64,000 nt of DNA, from assembly GCF_024218775.1 (NCBI RefSeq), contig NZ_CP100404.1, positions 3,100,001-3,164,000 on the forward strand, given 5' to 3'. The position numbers and the translations under genes are program-made. Of the stretch, positions 1 to 9,337 are shown in pieces. Source of the DNA: Haloarcula marina. GTDB lineage: Archaea > Halobacteriota > Halobacteria > Halobacteriales > Haloarculaceae. Below the pieces are notes generated by a model. The model saw nothing but the letters and a program-made list of their open reading frames with translations, was not told where the DNA came from and did no database searches. Every line of letters starts with the position of its first letter. Position 1 is the stretch's first letter.

Positions 1-500
1 ACGGCTTCGCGGACTTCGCGAATCTGCTCTTCGAGGCCCCCGATGTCGTCGTAGGTGACGTCGGGCGAGGCGGTGACCTGCATGGCCTGCGCGCGGGCGT
101 CCGTCTCGGGGTCGAGAATCTCCTTGACGCTAAAGGAGTCGTTGATGGCGACGCGGTCGCCAGCCTCCAGCGTCTCCCGGATGGACGGCGACACCTCGGT
201 CAGCACCTCCTGATTGTTGCCGTGCTGTTTGACGACGACGCCGTCGTCGGTTATCTCCTCGGCGGTGGCGATGTACAGCGAAGAGGTCTTCAGCGTCTCG
301 TTTTCGCGTTCGAGCTGGTCGACTTCGTCGGCGAGCCCCTGTCGCCGGTCGCGGGCGCTGTCCAGTTGGTCGGTAAGCTGTTCGTTCACTCTGACGATGT
401 CTTCGAAGTGGTCCCGGAGCGCCTCGAGCCGTTCGTCTGGGGTCATATCGGGGTCGAGGTCCAACCGCGGTCGCTCCGGAAGCGAGGGACTACGCGACAT
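1..500 (-). CDS. pan: Proteasome-activating nucleotidase PAN, N-terminal part (gene runs off the left edge)
   Basis: About 166 N-terminal residues are present. PAN is the hexameric AAA ATPase that unfolds substrates for the archaeal 20S proteasome. Residues about 17-70 form a charged heptad coiled coil (LRDHFEDIVRVNEQLTDQL), followed by the OB-like segment (HGNNQEVLTEVSPSIRETL) and the start of the ATPase domain (VTYDDIGGLEEQIREVREAV), all in the order typical of PAN/Rpt proteins. The Walker motifs lie beyond the window edge. The start ATG (complement of 498-500) precedes MSRSPSLPERPRLDLDPD; a TATA-like element lies at 562-575. The internal Met at residue 19 is a weaker alternative start. Confidence 0.93.
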   Translation of the reverse strand, partial: MSRSPSLPERPRLDLDPDMTPDERLEALRDHFEDIVRVNEQLTDQLDSARDRRQGLADEVDQLERENETLKTSSLYIATAEEITDDGVVVKQHGNNQEVLTEVSPSIRETLEAGDRVAINDSFSVKEILDPETDARAQAMQVTASPDVTYDDIGGLEEQIREVREA

Positions 501-561
501 TTGGATAGACGGCACTACGCGGCTGAGATACAAAGTGCCTTTGGGTGGGTGGGGGACTGAA

Positions 562-575
562 ACGTATTTATACGT
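562..575 (-). promoter_or_regulatory. TATA-type promoter of pan with inverted repeat ACGTAT-TT-ATACGT
   Basis: In the 93-bp gap between pan and the end of pepF, 6-bp inverted arms enclose two T residues. Read on the minus strand this gives GTATAAATACG, a good archaeal TATA box. It lies about 65 bp upstream of the pan start codon, implying a leader of some 35-40 nt. Confidence 0.5.
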
Positions 576-593
576 TCGACGGTGTCCGCCGGA

Positions 594-2384
594 TTAGCTG
601 AGGCTGGCGAACTCGTCTAAGTACTCGCTGTACGTCGATAGCGCCGCGTCGACAGGGTCCGGACTCGCCATGTCGACGCCAGCGCCGCGGAGCAGTTCCA
701 GCGGGTACTCGCGCGAACCGCTGCCGAGGAAGTCGATGTACCGCTCGGCGGCCGGTTCGCCCGCTTCGAGGATACCGTCGACCAGCGCGACGGCGGCCGA
801 GATGCCGGTCGCGTACTGGTAGACGTAGAAGGCCCGATAGAAGTGCGGGATGCGCATCCACTCGCGGGCGATGCGGTCGTCGAGTTCGGCGGGCGCGTAG
901 TACTCGCCTTTCAGGTCGGCGTAGAGGTCGTCGAGGCGGTCCGGCGTCAGCGGTTCGCCCGCCTCGGCCATCTCGTGGGTCTTGTGCTCGAACTCCGCGA
1001 ACATCGTCTGTCGATACAGCGTCGACCGGAACCGTTCGAGGTACTCGTTGAGGACGTGCCGACGGAGGCGTTCGTCCTCGACCGTCTCCAAGAGGTGATG
1101 GGTCAGCAGCGTCTCGTTGACCGTCGACGCGACTTCGGCGACGAAAATCTCGTAGCCCGAGTAGACGAACGGTTGCTCCTCGCTGGTGTACTCCGAGTGC
1201 ATCGAATGGCCGAGTTCGTGGGCCAGCGTGTACATCGACTCCACGTCGTCCTGATAGTTCATCAGGATGAACGGCTGGGAGTCGTAGGTGCCGCCCGAGT
1301 ACGCGCCCGACTGCTTGTGCTTCGTCTCGTAGACGTCGACCCACCGGGATTCGAGGCCCTCGGCGAGTCGGGACTGGTAGTCCTCGCCCAGCGGTGCGAC
1401 GGCCTCTGTGACGTACTCGCAGGCCTGCTCGTACTCGATTTCGGGCGACTCCTCCTGTACGAGCGGCGTGTAGAGGTCCCACATCCGCAGTTCGTCCGCG
1501 CCGATTGCCTCGCGCTTCAGTTCGGCGTGGCGGTGGAGCGTCTCGATGTTGTCGTGGACGGTGTCGACCAGCGTGTCGTACACCTCGGTCGGCACGTTCG
1601 GCCCGTTGAGCGCCGCCTCGCGGGCGGTATCGTAGTTGCGGGCCTGGGCCATCTTCACGTCCGTCTTGACGGCGTTCTTGTAGGCCGTGCCGACGGCGTT
1701 GCGGACCGTCTCCCACTCGTCGTAGAACGCTTCGTACACCCGCTGGCGGAAGTCGCGGTCGGGGTGTTTCTGGAGCGTCGTGAAGTTGTTGAGGGTAATC
1801 GGCTGGTCGTCGCCGTCGGGGTCCTCGACGACGGGGAACTCCATGTCGGCGTTGGCGAGCATGTTGTACACCTCACCTGGCGCGCCGGTGACCTCGCCCA
1901 GTTCGGCCAGCAGGTTCTCGACTTCGGCCGAGCGGGTGTGTTCTTTCATCCGGAGCACGTCGTCGAAGTAGTGCTCGTAGGCCGCGAGGTCGGGTTCGTC
2001 GGCCATCATCGCCTCGATGTCCGCCCACTCTACGTCCTGTAATTCCGGTTCGAGGAAGGAGGCCGCGCTACTCGCATCGGAGGAGAGTGACTGTGAGCGG
2101 GCCGTCAGGGCCTGATACGTGTCGTCGGTCGTGTCCTCGTCGCGGCGCATCCGGGCGTAGGAGACGACGTTCGAGACGGTCCGCATCAGTTCCTCGTAGG
2201 TCTCTAAGGTCGCGAGCAGGGTCGCGGCGTCATCGGTGGCGCGCCCCTCGTAGGCTTCGAGGTCCGAAACGAGGCTCTCGGCCTCCTCGAAGGCCGCCTC
2301 CCAGTCCTCGTCGGTCGCGTAGAGGGATTCGAGGTCCCACTTGTACGTCTCGTCGATGTCCTCGCGGGCGGGTACCGAACTCAT
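594..2384 (-). CDS. pepF: Oligoendopeptidase F, M3 family zinc metallopeptidase
   Basis: Protein of 596 aa, the usual length for PepF. It hydrolyses oligopeptides in the cytoplasm, probably finishing degradation of proteasome products. The zinc motif HELGH is at residues 389-393 (within AHELGHSMHSEYT). The N-terminal PepF helical region is present (YKWDLESLY near residue 15; SNVVSYARMRRDEDTTDD near 71-88), as is the C-terminal FRSTLYRQTMFAEFEH segment. The start ATG is at 2384 and gives MSSVPARED. The gene follows truA on the same strand 103 bp away. Assignment to M3 family is firm; in vivo substrates are unknown. Confidence 0.96.
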   Translation of the reverse strand: MSSVPAREDIDETYKWDLESLYATDEDWEAAFEEAESLVSDLEAYEGRATDDAATLLATLETYEELMRTVSNVVSYARMRRDEDTTDDTYQALTARSQSLSSDASSAASFLEPELQDVEWADIEAMMADEPDLAAYEHYFDDVLRMKEHTRSAEVENLLAELGEVTGAPGEVYNMLANADMEFPVVEDPDGDDQPITLNNFTTLQKHPDRDFRQRVYEAFYDEWETVRNAVGTAYKNAVKTDVKMAQARNYDTAREAALNGPNVPTEVYDTLVDTVHDNIETLHRHAELKREAIGADELRMWDLYTPLVQEESPEIEYEQACEYVTEAVAPLGEDYQSRLAEGLESRWVDVYETKHKQSGAYSGGTYDSQPFILMNYQDDVESMYTLAHELGHSMHSEYTSEEQPFVYSGYEIFVAEVASTVNETLLTHHLLETVEDERLRRHVLNEYLERFRSTLYRQTMFAEFEHKTHEMAEAGEPLTPDRLDDLYADLKGEYYAPAELDDRIAREWMRIPHFYRAFYVYQYATGISAAVALVDGILEAGEPAAERYIDFLGSGSREYPLELLRGAGVDMASPDPVDAALSTYSEYLDEFASLS

Positions 2385-2487
2385 GGCCCGGCGTAGTACC
2401 CGCCCGGAAGTAAGCCTTTCCGGCCGTCGGCCGCCGAATCGCGTCCCGAGCGTCGTCCGAGACCGTCACTCGAACGACCCGGGACGG

Positions 2488-3300
2488 TCACTCGCCGTCG
2501 GGCAGGCCGTCGGTGACCGACCCGGCGACCCGCGCGCTTGCTAGCCGTTCGGCCCGGCGGTCGGCGAACACCGCCCGCGTGCTCTCGACGGCGTCGGCGT
2601 CGGCGGCGAACGAGACACCGGGATAGCTGACGCCGGTCATCACCAACGGATACGGGGCGGCCGGGGCGACGCCCGCCGGTCCCGGCAACGGGTCGCTGGC
2701 GAGGACGCGGTCGACCTTCGACGGCGGCGACTCGCCGGTCGCGATTTCCGACAGGAGACCGACCACGCGGCGGACGAGTTGCCGACAGAACCCGCCCGCC
2801 CGCAAGTGGACGACGAGAAACGGGCCGTCCCGGGAGAGCGACCCGGAAAGCGTCCGAACCGTCCCGTCGTCGTCCGGCGTCAGGTTGTGGAAGTCGTGTT
2901 CGCCACGAAGTGCCGACAGCGCCGCGCTCGCCAGTTCGTCGTCGGCGTCGGGCGCGTACAGGTGATAGGTGTAGCGGCGCTCGGCGGCGTCGTGGGTCGC
3001 GTGGAAGTCGTCGGGCACGGCCGCGCTGGCCCACGCGCGCACGTCCGCCGGGAGTTCGCTGTTGAACGCCGCGGGCGAGAGCCAGTCGGGGGCGGCGAAG
3101 GCGACGGTCTGTGCCACCGCCGAGACGCCCGCGTCGGTCCGGCCCGCGGCGGCGTATCCCGGCGGCGTCCCCTCGTCCCGGTCGAACGCGCCGAGTCGGG
3201 CCAGCGCGTCGAGGAGCGCCCCCTCGACCGTCGGCACGTCCGGTTGGCGCTGGAAGCCGTTGTAGGGCCGCCCGTCGTAGGCGACCCGGTACGCGCGCAT
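2488..3300 (-). CDS. truA: tRNA pseudouridine synthase A
   Basis: Protein of 270 aa that isomerises uridines in the anticodon stem-loop of tRNAs. The catalytic Asp is residue 56 in AAGRTDAGVSA; the family start MRAYRVAYDGRPYNGFQRQP and the later FCRQLVRRVVGLL motif are both present. I chose the ATG at 3300 because MRAYRVAYDG is the normal N-terminus; an upstream in-frame start at 3324 would add only a basic octapeptide. It is divergent from the acetyltransferase at 3397, leaving 96 bp for both promoters. Confidence 0.95.
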   Translation of the reverse strand: MRAYRVAYDGRPYNGFQRQPDVPTVEGALLDALARLGAFDRDEGTPPGYAAAGRTDAGVSAVAQTVAFAAPDWLSPAAFNSELPADVRAWASAAVPDDFHATHDAAERRYTYHLYAPDADDELASAALSALRGEHDFHNLTPDDDGTVRTLSGSLSRDGPFLVVHLRAGGFCRQLVRRVVGLLSEIATGESPPSKVDRVLASDPLPGPAGVAPAAPYPLVMTGVSYPGVSFAADADAVESTRAVFADRRAERLASARVAGSVTDGLPDGE

Positions 3301-3396
3301 ACCTCCGTTTCGGCGGGGACGCACTTGTGCAGTCCGACTCTCACTGGTTGGGAACGATAGACGGGTTTAGGAGCGTCCGTCACCTCTTTTCGAGCA

Positions 3397-3903
3397 ATGA
3401 CACCTGCCGCCGACGAAGTCCGTCAGTTCCCGCGACCGCCGCTCACGTTCACCGACGAACGAGCGCGGACGGTCGACATCGAGGCGTACGACGGCGGGGC
3501 CGACCCGCTGGTGGCGATGTACACGGACTTCGACGAGGAGTCCCGAGCACAGGGCGTCCCACCGCGCGGCGAGACGCAGATTCGCGAGTGGGTCGAGACG
3601 CTACTGGAGGAGGGGCTGAACGTCGTCGTCTGGCACGACGAGGCCGCCGTCGGCCACGCAGTGCTGGTCCCCTCGCGCGACTCCTCGGAACTCGCTATCT
3701 TCGTCCATCCCGAGTACCAGTCGGCGGGTATCGGCACGCGACTCATCGAGGCTCTGCTCGGCTACGGCCAGGCGAACGGCCGAGACCACGTCTGGTTGGC
3801 CGTCGCCCGGACGAACCACGTCGCGATGAAACTGTACGACAAGGTCGGCTTCGAGACGCGACTGCGCGACCGGGCCGAACACGAGATGGAGCGCCCGCTC
3901 TAA
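3397..3903 (+). CDS. GNAT-family N-acetyltransferase
   Basis: Protein of 168 aa with one GNAT fold. The acetyl-CoA binding loop is FVHPEYQSAGIGTRLIEALL (about 108-127), followed by NHVAMKLYDKVGFETRLRD, the usual last strands. The N-terminal 40 residues are specific to haloarchaeal relatives. Its last codons overlap the convergent hisS stop by 4 bp. The substrate cannot be predicted. Confidence 0.85.
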   Translation: MTPAADEVRQFPRPPLTFTDERARTVDIEAYDGGADPLVAMYTDFDEESRAQGVPPRGETQIREWVETLLEEGLNVVVWHDEAAVGHAVLVPSRDSSELAIFVHPEYQSAGIGTRLIEALLGYGQANGRDHVWLAVARTNHVAMKLYDKVGFETRLRDRAEHEMERPL

Positions 3904-5198
3904 GCGTAGTCCTCGAACGTCGGCCGGTCGCGGTCGCCGGGGAACTCCGCAACCGGGACGGAAATCTGCTCGCCCTCGTCCATCTCCTTGAGTGTCACCT
4001 CGTCGTTCGCCAGGTCCTGTTCGCCGACGATGACGACCGTCTCGGCGTTGATGCCGTCGGCGTAGCCCATCTGCGCGCCGAAGGAGCGGTCTGCCACGTC
4101 CGTCTCGACGACGTGGCCCTTCTCGCGGAGGTCACGGGCGATGCGGGCGGCGGTCGCGCGGGTGTCGCCGACCTGCAGGACGTAGTAGTCCGTCGACAGT
4201 TCCTCCTCGGGCCAGACGCCCGCGCGCTGACAGAGCAGTTGGAGGGTCGCGTGGCCCGGCGCGAACCCGACCGCAGGGGTCGGTTGGCCGCCGAAGCCCT
4301 CGATGAGGTCGTCGTAGCGGCCGCCGCCGAACACCGCTCGCGAGACTTCGCCGGTCGAGTCGAAGCACTCGAAGACGACGCCGGTGTAGTAATCGAGGCC
4401 GCGGGCCGTGGTCAGCGAGAGCGTGATGGCGTCTCGGACCCCGAAGTCCGCCGTCGCGTCGAGGACCGCCCGCAGGTTCGAGACGGCGTCGGCGACCGCT
4501 TCGGACCGGTCGGCGAGTGCATCGAGTTCCTCCTCGCCGCTCTGGAGCAAGTCGTCGAACGTCTCGGCTTGGTCGTAACTGAGGCCCGCCGAGTAGAGGT
4601 CGTCGAGGTACTCCTCGCGGTCTATCTTCGCCCGCTTGTCGACGGTGCGGATGGCCTCGCGCGTGTCCACGTCGGCGTCGAACGACTCCAGCAAGCCCGA
4701 GAGGATGTCCCGGTGGGAGACGCGAATCTCGAAGTCCTCGTCGGCCAACCCGAGGTCGGTGAGCATATCGACGGCGACGGCCAGAATCTCGGCGTCGGCC
4801 GCCGGGTCCGACGACCCGAAGATGTCGACGTTCGTCTGGTAGAACTCGCGAAAGCGCCCCTGCTGGACCTGCTCGTAGCGCCAGAACGGGCGCGTCGACA
4901 CCCACTTGACCGGTTTCGAGAGCGCCTGCTGTTTCTCGACGAACATGCGAGCGACCGATGGGGTCAGTTCCGGGGTGAGCGCCACGTCGCGGCCCCCCTT
5001 GTCCTCGAAGTGGTACAGTTCCTCGACGATTTCCTCGCCGCTCTTGTCGACGTACATCTCGGTCGGTTCGAGCGCTGGCGTCCCGATTTCCCGGAAGCCG
5101 TAGCGGGTCGCGACGCCCTCGATGGTGTCCATGACCCACCGACGCGCCTGCATCTCCTCGGGGTAGAAATCGCGAAAGCCCTTCACGCGGTCGTACAT
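3900..5198 (-). CDS. hisS: Histidyl-tRNA synthetase, class II
   Basis: Protein of 432 aa, full length. It charges tRNA-His in the cytoplasm. Class II motif 2 is seen in RPFWRYEQVQQGRFREFYQ (around 108-126), the histidine-specific motif in TARGLDYYTGVVFECF, and motif 3 in VFGGGRYDDLIEGFGG with PAVGFAPG. The C-terminal anticodon-binding domain (DYYVLQVGDTRATAARIARD) follows. Start ATG at 5198 gives MYDRVKGFRDFYPEEM, the typical N-terminus. Convergent with the acetyltransferase, sharing 4 bp. Confidence 0.97.
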   Translation of the reverse strand: MYDRVKGFRDFYPEEMQARRWVMDTIEGVATRYGFREIGTPALEPTEMYVDKSGEEIVEELYHFEDKGGRDVALTPELTPSVARMFVEKQQALSKPVKWVSTRPFWRYEQVQQGRFREFYQTNVDIFGSSDPAADAEILAVAVDMLTDLGLADEDFEIRVSHRDILSGLLESFDADVDTREAIRTVDKRAKIDREEYLDDLYSAGLSYDQAETFDDLLQSGEEELDALADRSEAVADAVSNLRAVLDATADFGVRDAITLSLTTARGLDYYTGVVFECFDSTGEVSRAVFGGGRYDDLIEGFGGQPTPAVGFAPGHATLQLLCQRAGVWPEEELSTDYYVLQVGDTRATAARIARDLREKGHVVETDVADRSFGAQMGYADGINAETVVIVGEQDLANDEVTLKEMDEGEQISVPVAEFPGDRDRPTFEDYA

Positions 5199-5243
5199 AC
5201 CTGCGCGTACAGGCAGGGCGCGCTTGAAACTGTCCGTTCCGCC

Positions 5244-5723
5244 TCAGTGCCCTTCGTGCAGCGGATGGAACCCGGCGTCGGCCGTCTGGACGACGTAGAG
5301 GTCCGTCTCTAATCGGGCGGCCACCCTGCCCGCGACGGTGTTGGACGGTCGGACCTGCCGCCCGACGTTCTCGCTCCCGACGACGACCATCGAGGCATCG
5401 GCCGCGCGGGCGATGTCGCGGAGTTCGCGGGCGATACCGCCCGCGGAGATGCGGCCGTCGGCCACCTCGAAGACGAATTCCGCGGCCGGGGCGACGCGGT
5501 CGACGCGGACCGCTAGCCGGGTTCGAACCGTCTCGGTGTCGAACGACTCGTCGTCGGCCAGCCAACCGTACTCGACCGCTTCGCGGCGGTTGTGCGGCGC
5601 GACGGTGGCGACGACCAGTCGCTCGTCGCTCTGTTCGGCCAGCGACTGCGCGCGCGACAGCGCGTCCGTCGAGATAGGCGTGCCGTCGTACGGGACGAAT
5701 ACCGTCACGTGTACCCCCTCCAC
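5244..5723 (-). CDS. Universal stress protein, UspA family
   Basis: Protein of 159 aa with one Usp domain. It starts FVPYDGTPISTDALSRAQSL and ends with the nucleotide-binding signature VVVGSENVGRQVRPSNTVAG, matching the G-2x-G-9x-G(S/T) pattern of ATP-binding Usp proteins. It lies 45 bp upstream of hisS on the same strand, so the two may be cotranscribed. Family assignment is firm; the stress sensed is not known. Confidence 0.88.
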   Translation of the reverse strand: MEGVHVTVFVPYDGTPISTDALSRAQSLAEQSDERLVVATVAPHNRREAVEYGWLADDESFDTETVRTRLAVRVDRVAPAAEFVFEVADGRISAGGIARELRDIARAADASMVVVGSENVGRQVRPSNTVAGRVAARLETDLYVVQTADAGFHPLHEGH

Positions 5724-5788
5724 GTGAATATCCGAGTGAGAGCCACTTAGCCCCCGGTGTGCGTCGTCAGTCTGTGAGAACGCTCACG

Positions 5789-6391
5789 TCACTCGGACCG
5801 TCCGCGAACCCGCGATTGGATGTGGTCGGGGAACACCTCGTCGACGGCCCCCTCCCCGTACTCCTCGACCAGTAGCGCCCGCAGTTCCACCTCGTAATCG
5901 GCTTTCGGAATCTCGGCGCTCGGCCCCGTCTCCACGTCCAGCGACTGGGCGGCCATCGCGTCGATAGCGCCGCGGCCGACGCCCGCGAGCGGTGCGAGGT
6001 AGGCCACACCGAAGCGGTCCTCGACGCTCTGGGCCAGCGGTCGGTCGACCGTCGGCACGCGGTCGTCCCGGCGCGTCCCGTCGGCGACGGCGTCCAGCGA
6101 TTCGGTCCACTCGCCCTCGGCCACGCGCTCGACGGCGTGTTCGTGGACTCGCTGGATGCCGTTTCGCGGGTAGCCGTCGTCGTACATCCGCTCGACGGCC
6201 TCCCGTGCGACGGCGGGGTCGAGGTCGACCGTCTCGTGGTCGAACCCGACCGATTCGGCCGCCTCGCGGGCCGGGTCGGGGTCGACGACGCCGAACGTGC
6301 CGCTGACGAGGGTCACGTCGTAAAAATCCTCGAGGAGCAGTGCGGCTAACGTCGAGTCCTTCCCAGCGCTGTACAGCAACCCGCAGTGCAT
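5789..6391 (-). CDS. PP-loop adenine nucleotide alpha-hydrolase-like ATPase
   Basis: Protein of 200 aa with an N-terminal PP-loop SAGKDS at residues 8-13 (MHCGLLYSAGKDSTLAALLL), the ATP pyrophosphatase motif of tRNA thiolation and diphthine amidation enzymes. It is shorter than the eukaryotic diphthine-ammonia ligase and lacks obvious Cys pairs for thiolation, so its reaction is open. I associate it with a haloarchaeal family often labelled DUF7411. The start codon abuts the stop of the PDCD5 gene upstream, suggesting coupling in an operon with PDCD5 and S19e. Confidence 0.75.
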   Translation of the reverse strand: MHCGLLYSAGKDSTLAALLLEDFYDVTLVSGTFGVVDPDPAREAAESVGFDHETVDLDPAVAREAVERMYDDGYPRNGIQRVHEHAVERVAEGEWTESLDAVADGTRRDDRVPTVDRPLAQSVEDRFGVAYLAPLAGVGRGAIDAMAAQSLDVETGPSAEIPKADYEVELRALLVEEYGEGAVDEVFPDHIQSRVRGRSE

Positions 6392-6739
6392 CTAGCGGCG
6401 CTTGATGTCGAAGCTCTTCGAGTCGGGCGTGAGTTCCGAGAGGAGTTGCTTCATCTTCTCCTCGTCGACCTGCCCCTGAATCCGGCCGCTGCGGGCCAGC
6501 GCAACGATTTGCTGTTCGACCTGCTCGCCGACCTGCGGCTTGGACATCTTGACGGTGTTGAGCCGCTTGCGCGCGCCGTCGGAGAGGTGCTGTCGGAGCA
6601 GGGCCTTCTTCTGGGCCTCGGCCTGTTCTTGGGCGGCCTGCTGGGCCTCCGCGTCGCCCTCGCCCTGCTGTTCTTTCAGCTGTTCCATCTTCTCTTTACG
6701 GAGTTCTTCGAGTTCCTCCTCGCTGGGGTCGCCACTCAT
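6392..6739 (-). CDS. PDCD5/TFAR19-family DNA-binding protein
   Basis: Protein of 115 aa. It has a charged N-terminal helix ([19 protein letters not shown]), a low-complexity Ala/Gln segment, then the conserved PDCD5 core: [39 protein letters not shown] and SFDIKRR at the C-terminus. Archaeal PDCD5 binds DNA and has been linked to chaperonin and ribosome function; its exact role is unsettled. It sits 79 bp downstream of the S19e gene on the same strand, a neighbourhood common in archaea. Confidence 0.93.
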   Translation of the reverse strand: MSGDPSEEELEELRKEKMEQLKEQQGEGDAEAQQAAQEQAEAQKKALLRQHLSDGARKRLNTVKMSKPQVGEQVEQQIVALARSGRIQGQVDEEKMKQLLSELTPDSKSFDIKRR

Positions 6740-6818
6740 AGCTATAGGGAACTACCGGCGTCTGCCGGAAAACGATTTCGGACCCCTGTTCGCTGGACAG
6801 AAACAGAGAGAACCGGAC

Positions 6819-7280
6819 TTACGCGTAGCGTTCGAGTTCCGGGCGGTCGAGGTCTTCGAGGACCTCACCGGCGGTGTCGTCGAGGAGCGCGCGACCCTCG
6901 CCGGTGATGCGGCGACCGTCGTTCTCGCTGGTCTCGACGTAGCCGGCGTCTTCGAGTTGCTGGAGCGCGGTGCGGATGATGTTGCCCGAGCCCTTGGACT
7001 TCTGGTGCGGACGGACGCGGTAGCGGGTGGTGCCCTGCTTGGACGTGCCGTACTCCGAGCGGAGGGCGTTGACGCCGATGGGACCGTCGACGGCGACCTT
7101 CCGAAGGAGGCTGGCGGCGCGGCGCGCCCAGAAGTCGTCCTGTTCGGGCGGGAGTTCGCGGTCCACGCCGGTCTTCGTGAAGGTGGCCCACTCGGGGGCT
7201 TCGATAGCGTCCTCTTCGTCGAGCGTCGCAGTGAGGGCCTCGATGAGGTCCTCGGCCGGGGCGTCGTAGAGTGTCGTCAT
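6819..7280 (-). CDS. rps19e: 30S ribosomal protein S19e
   Basis: Protein of 153 aa, the typical length for this archaeal/eukaryotic small-subunit protein needed for 30S maturation. The family signatures WARRAASLLRKVAVDGPIGV, YGTSKQGTTRYRVRPHQKSKGSG and IIRTALQQLEDAGYVE are all visible. The reading frame stays open far upstream (to 8462), but MTTLYDAPAEDLIEAL at 7280 is the conserved N-terminus. Confidence 0.97.
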   Translation of the reverse strand: MTTLYDAPAEDLIEALTATLDEEDAIEAPEWATFTKTGVDRELPPEQDDFWARRAASLLRKVAVDGPIGVNALRSEYGTSKQGTTRYRVRPHQKSKGSGNIIRTALQQLEDAGYVETSENDGRRITGEGRALLDDTAGEVLEDLDRPELERYA

Positions 7281-7342
7281 TGGCACTTGCTTTCCGTCGG
7301 CGTCATTTAAGCGCATCGTTCGCGCCTGCGGGCGTGAACGGT

Positions 7343-8380
7343 TCACTCCCCCGCGCTGGCGACGGCGCGGTCCGCACCGAGGGCGCTCGCCACCCCGGCC
7401 CCGACGAGCGTCGGCAAGAGGTACGTCGCCCCACGGTGGATGAGCACCGCTGAGGTCGCCGCGGCCGCCGGGACCGGCGACGTCGACACCAGCAGGGTCA
7501 CGAGCACCGTCTCGATGGCACCCGACCCGCCGGGAAGCGGGACGATACTGGCGATGCTTCCGACGGGGACGACCAAGAGGACGGTGGCCACCGGGACGAC
7601 GTACCCGACGGCGTACAGCGAGGTCCACAGCGACGCCGCGAGACAGGCCCACCCGACCGCCGAGAGTCCGAGCGTCTGGAGGAGCGTCCGCCGGTCCGTG
7701 GCGATGCGGTCGATAGCGCTGAAGAAGCTCTCGATGCGGGCCTCGATGGCGTCGGTGGTCGGCGGCGACCGGCGCGGGGCCACCTTCCCGAGCAGGCGGA
7801 TGAGCGGCGTGAACAGGTCGACGACGGTCGCTTCGAGTTCGTAGCGGTAGCGCCACCCCATGTACGCTCCGACCGGGAGGCCGACCGCGAGGACGGCGAC
7901 GGCGACGGCCGCGAACACGAGGTTCCGGCCCAGACGAACCGCGCCCGCCGCGACGAACGTGAACCCGACGATGGCGTAGCCGATGGAGGGGACGAAGTGG
8001 GCCGTGTCGACGCTGGCGATAGCCGCGAGGCCCGTCTCGTACTCGCTGTCGGCCGCCGAGGAGATGAGCAGGGCCGACAGCGGTTCGCCACCGGCCTGCC
8101 CGAACGGCGTGACGTTGTTCGAGAAGACGGCGGCCGCGTAGACGAGGACGGCCGTGTACGGGGCGACGGGCGTTCCGAGCGCCCGCAACACCGACCACAG
8201 CGCCAGTCCCCATGCCGTCAGCCAGACGGAGGCGATGCCGACGACCACGAGGAGGGCGGCGGGGTCGGCCCGCAACAGCGCCGAGAGCGTCCGCTCGACG
8301 CCGACGACCCAGACGAGGACGGCGAGGACGGCCACCGCCCCGAAGAATCCGGCGACAGTCGCGACGCGGTTGCCGTCCAT
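7343..8380 (-). CDS. Flippase-like/lysylphosphatidylglycerol synthase transmembrane-domain protein
   Basis: Protein of 345 aa with about eight hydrophobic segments. It begins MDGNRVATVAGFFGAVAVLA and shows motifs of the UPF0104/LPG-synthase TM family (NNVTPFGQAGGEPL near 90; VPLPGGSGAIETVL near 290). There is no C-terminal aminoacyl-transferase domain, so it is the flippase-like membrane module alone; a role in lipid or lipid-linked sugar transport is inference. Divergent from thiL with 90 bp between start codons. Confidence 0.82.
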   Translation of the reverse strand: MDGNRVATVAGFFGAVAVLAVLVWVVGVERTLSALLRADPAALLVVVGIASVWLTAWGLALWSVLRALGTPVAPYTAVLVYAAAVFSNNVTPFGQAGGEPLSALLISSAADSEYETGLAAIASVDTAHFVPSIGYAIVGFTFVAAGAVRLGRNLVFAAVAVAVLAVGLPVGAYMGWRYRYELEATVVDLFTPLIRLLGKVAPRRSPPTTDAIEARIESFFSAIDRIATDRRTLLQTLGLSAVGWACLAASLWTSLYAVGYVVPVATVLLVVPVGSIASIVPLPGGSGAIETVLVTLLVSTSPVPAAAATSAVLIHRGATYLLPTLVGAGVASALGADRAVASAGE

Positions 8381-8470
8381 ACAGGGTGCGTCGACCGTCT
8401 CGGCTTTCAACGTACCGACCGGCGGCCGGACATCCCCTGTCGTTTTGTCGCGGCGTCGCCACCGACCGGT

Positions 8471-9337
8471 ATGGACGAGCAAGCCGCCCTCGCGCTCATC
8501 GGCGACCGACTGTCGGTGGCGGGCGACGACTGCGCCGTCGTCGACGGACAGGTCATCACGACCGATATGCTCCACCAGCGGACGGACTTTCCGGACGGGA
8601 CGACCCGCTACACCGCTGGCTGGCGGGCCGTCGGCGCGTCGCTGTCCGACGTGGCCGCGATGGGCGGCGACGCCACCGCCGCGGTGGCCGTCTACGCCGC
8701 CCCGACGTTCGACGACGCTGAACTGACCGCCTTTCTCGACGGGGCCAGCGAGGTGTGCGAACTGGTCGGGGCCGAGTACGTCGGCGGCGACTTGGACGGC
8801 CACGCGGAGTTCACCGTGGCGACGACGGCCATCGGCGACGCCGACGACCCGATACTGCGGTCGGGGGCCTCGCCGGGCGACGCGCTCTGCGTGACCGGGT
8901 CGCTCGGGCGGTCCGGGGCCGCACTCCGCCTGTTCGACCGCGGCGAGACGGCGCGTGCGAACGACCTGTTCCGATTCGAACCGCGCGTCCGGGCGGGCGT
9001 CGCGCTCCGAGACTACGCGACGGCGATGCTCGATTCGAGCGACGGCCTCGCGAGATCGGTCCATCAACTCTGCCGAGCGAGCGACTGCGGCGCGGCGCTC
9101 GACGAACCGCTACCGATAGCCGACGCTGTCGACGCGGTGGCCGAGGACGCCGCTGACCGGCGTGAACTGGGCCTGTTCTTCGGGGAGGACTTCGAGTTGG
9201 TGTGTACGGTACCGGCGTCGGCCGTCGCGGACGCGCAGGCGGCGACGCCGTGTCCGCTTCACCGCATCGGCACCGTCACGGCGACCGGTATCACACTGGA
9301 CGGAGAGCCGCTACCGGACCGGGGCTACTCTCACTGA
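8471..9337 (+). CDS. thiL: Thiamine-monophosphate kinase
   Basis: Protein of 288 aa that phosphorylates thiamine phosphate to thiamine diphosphate, the last step of thiamine cofactor synthesis. AIR-synthase-type ATP and Mg motifs are seen: GDDCAVVDGQVITTDML near the N-terminus, ASLSDVAAMGGDATAA around residue 60, LDSSDGLARSVHQL and FFGEDFELVC toward the C-terminus. The start ATG is at 8471. The 3' end overlaps a small convergent gene by 7 bp. Confidence 0.94.
   Translation: MDEQAALALIGDRLSVAGDDCAVVDGQVITTDMLHQRTDFPDGTTRYTAGWRAVGASLSDVAAMGGDATAAVAVYAAPTFDDAELTAFLDGASEVCELVGAEYVGGDLDGHAEFTVATTAIGDADDPILRSGASPGDALCVTGSLGRSGAALRLFDRGETARANDLFRFEPRVRAGVALRDYATAMLDSSDGLARSVHQLCRASDCGAALDEPLPIADAVDAVAEDAADRRELGLFFGEDFELVCTVPASAVADAQAATPCPLHRIGTVTATGITLDGEPLPDRGYSH

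Noticed and set aside
3111..5312. A 733-codon open frame on the plus strand opposite hisS and truA, and similar long antisense frames (12502-13800, 45887-47632, 22229-24116)
   Set aside because: In high-GC haloarchaeal DNA the strand opposite a real gene often stays open; these frames are Arg/Val-rich, lack the acidic bias and show no domain.
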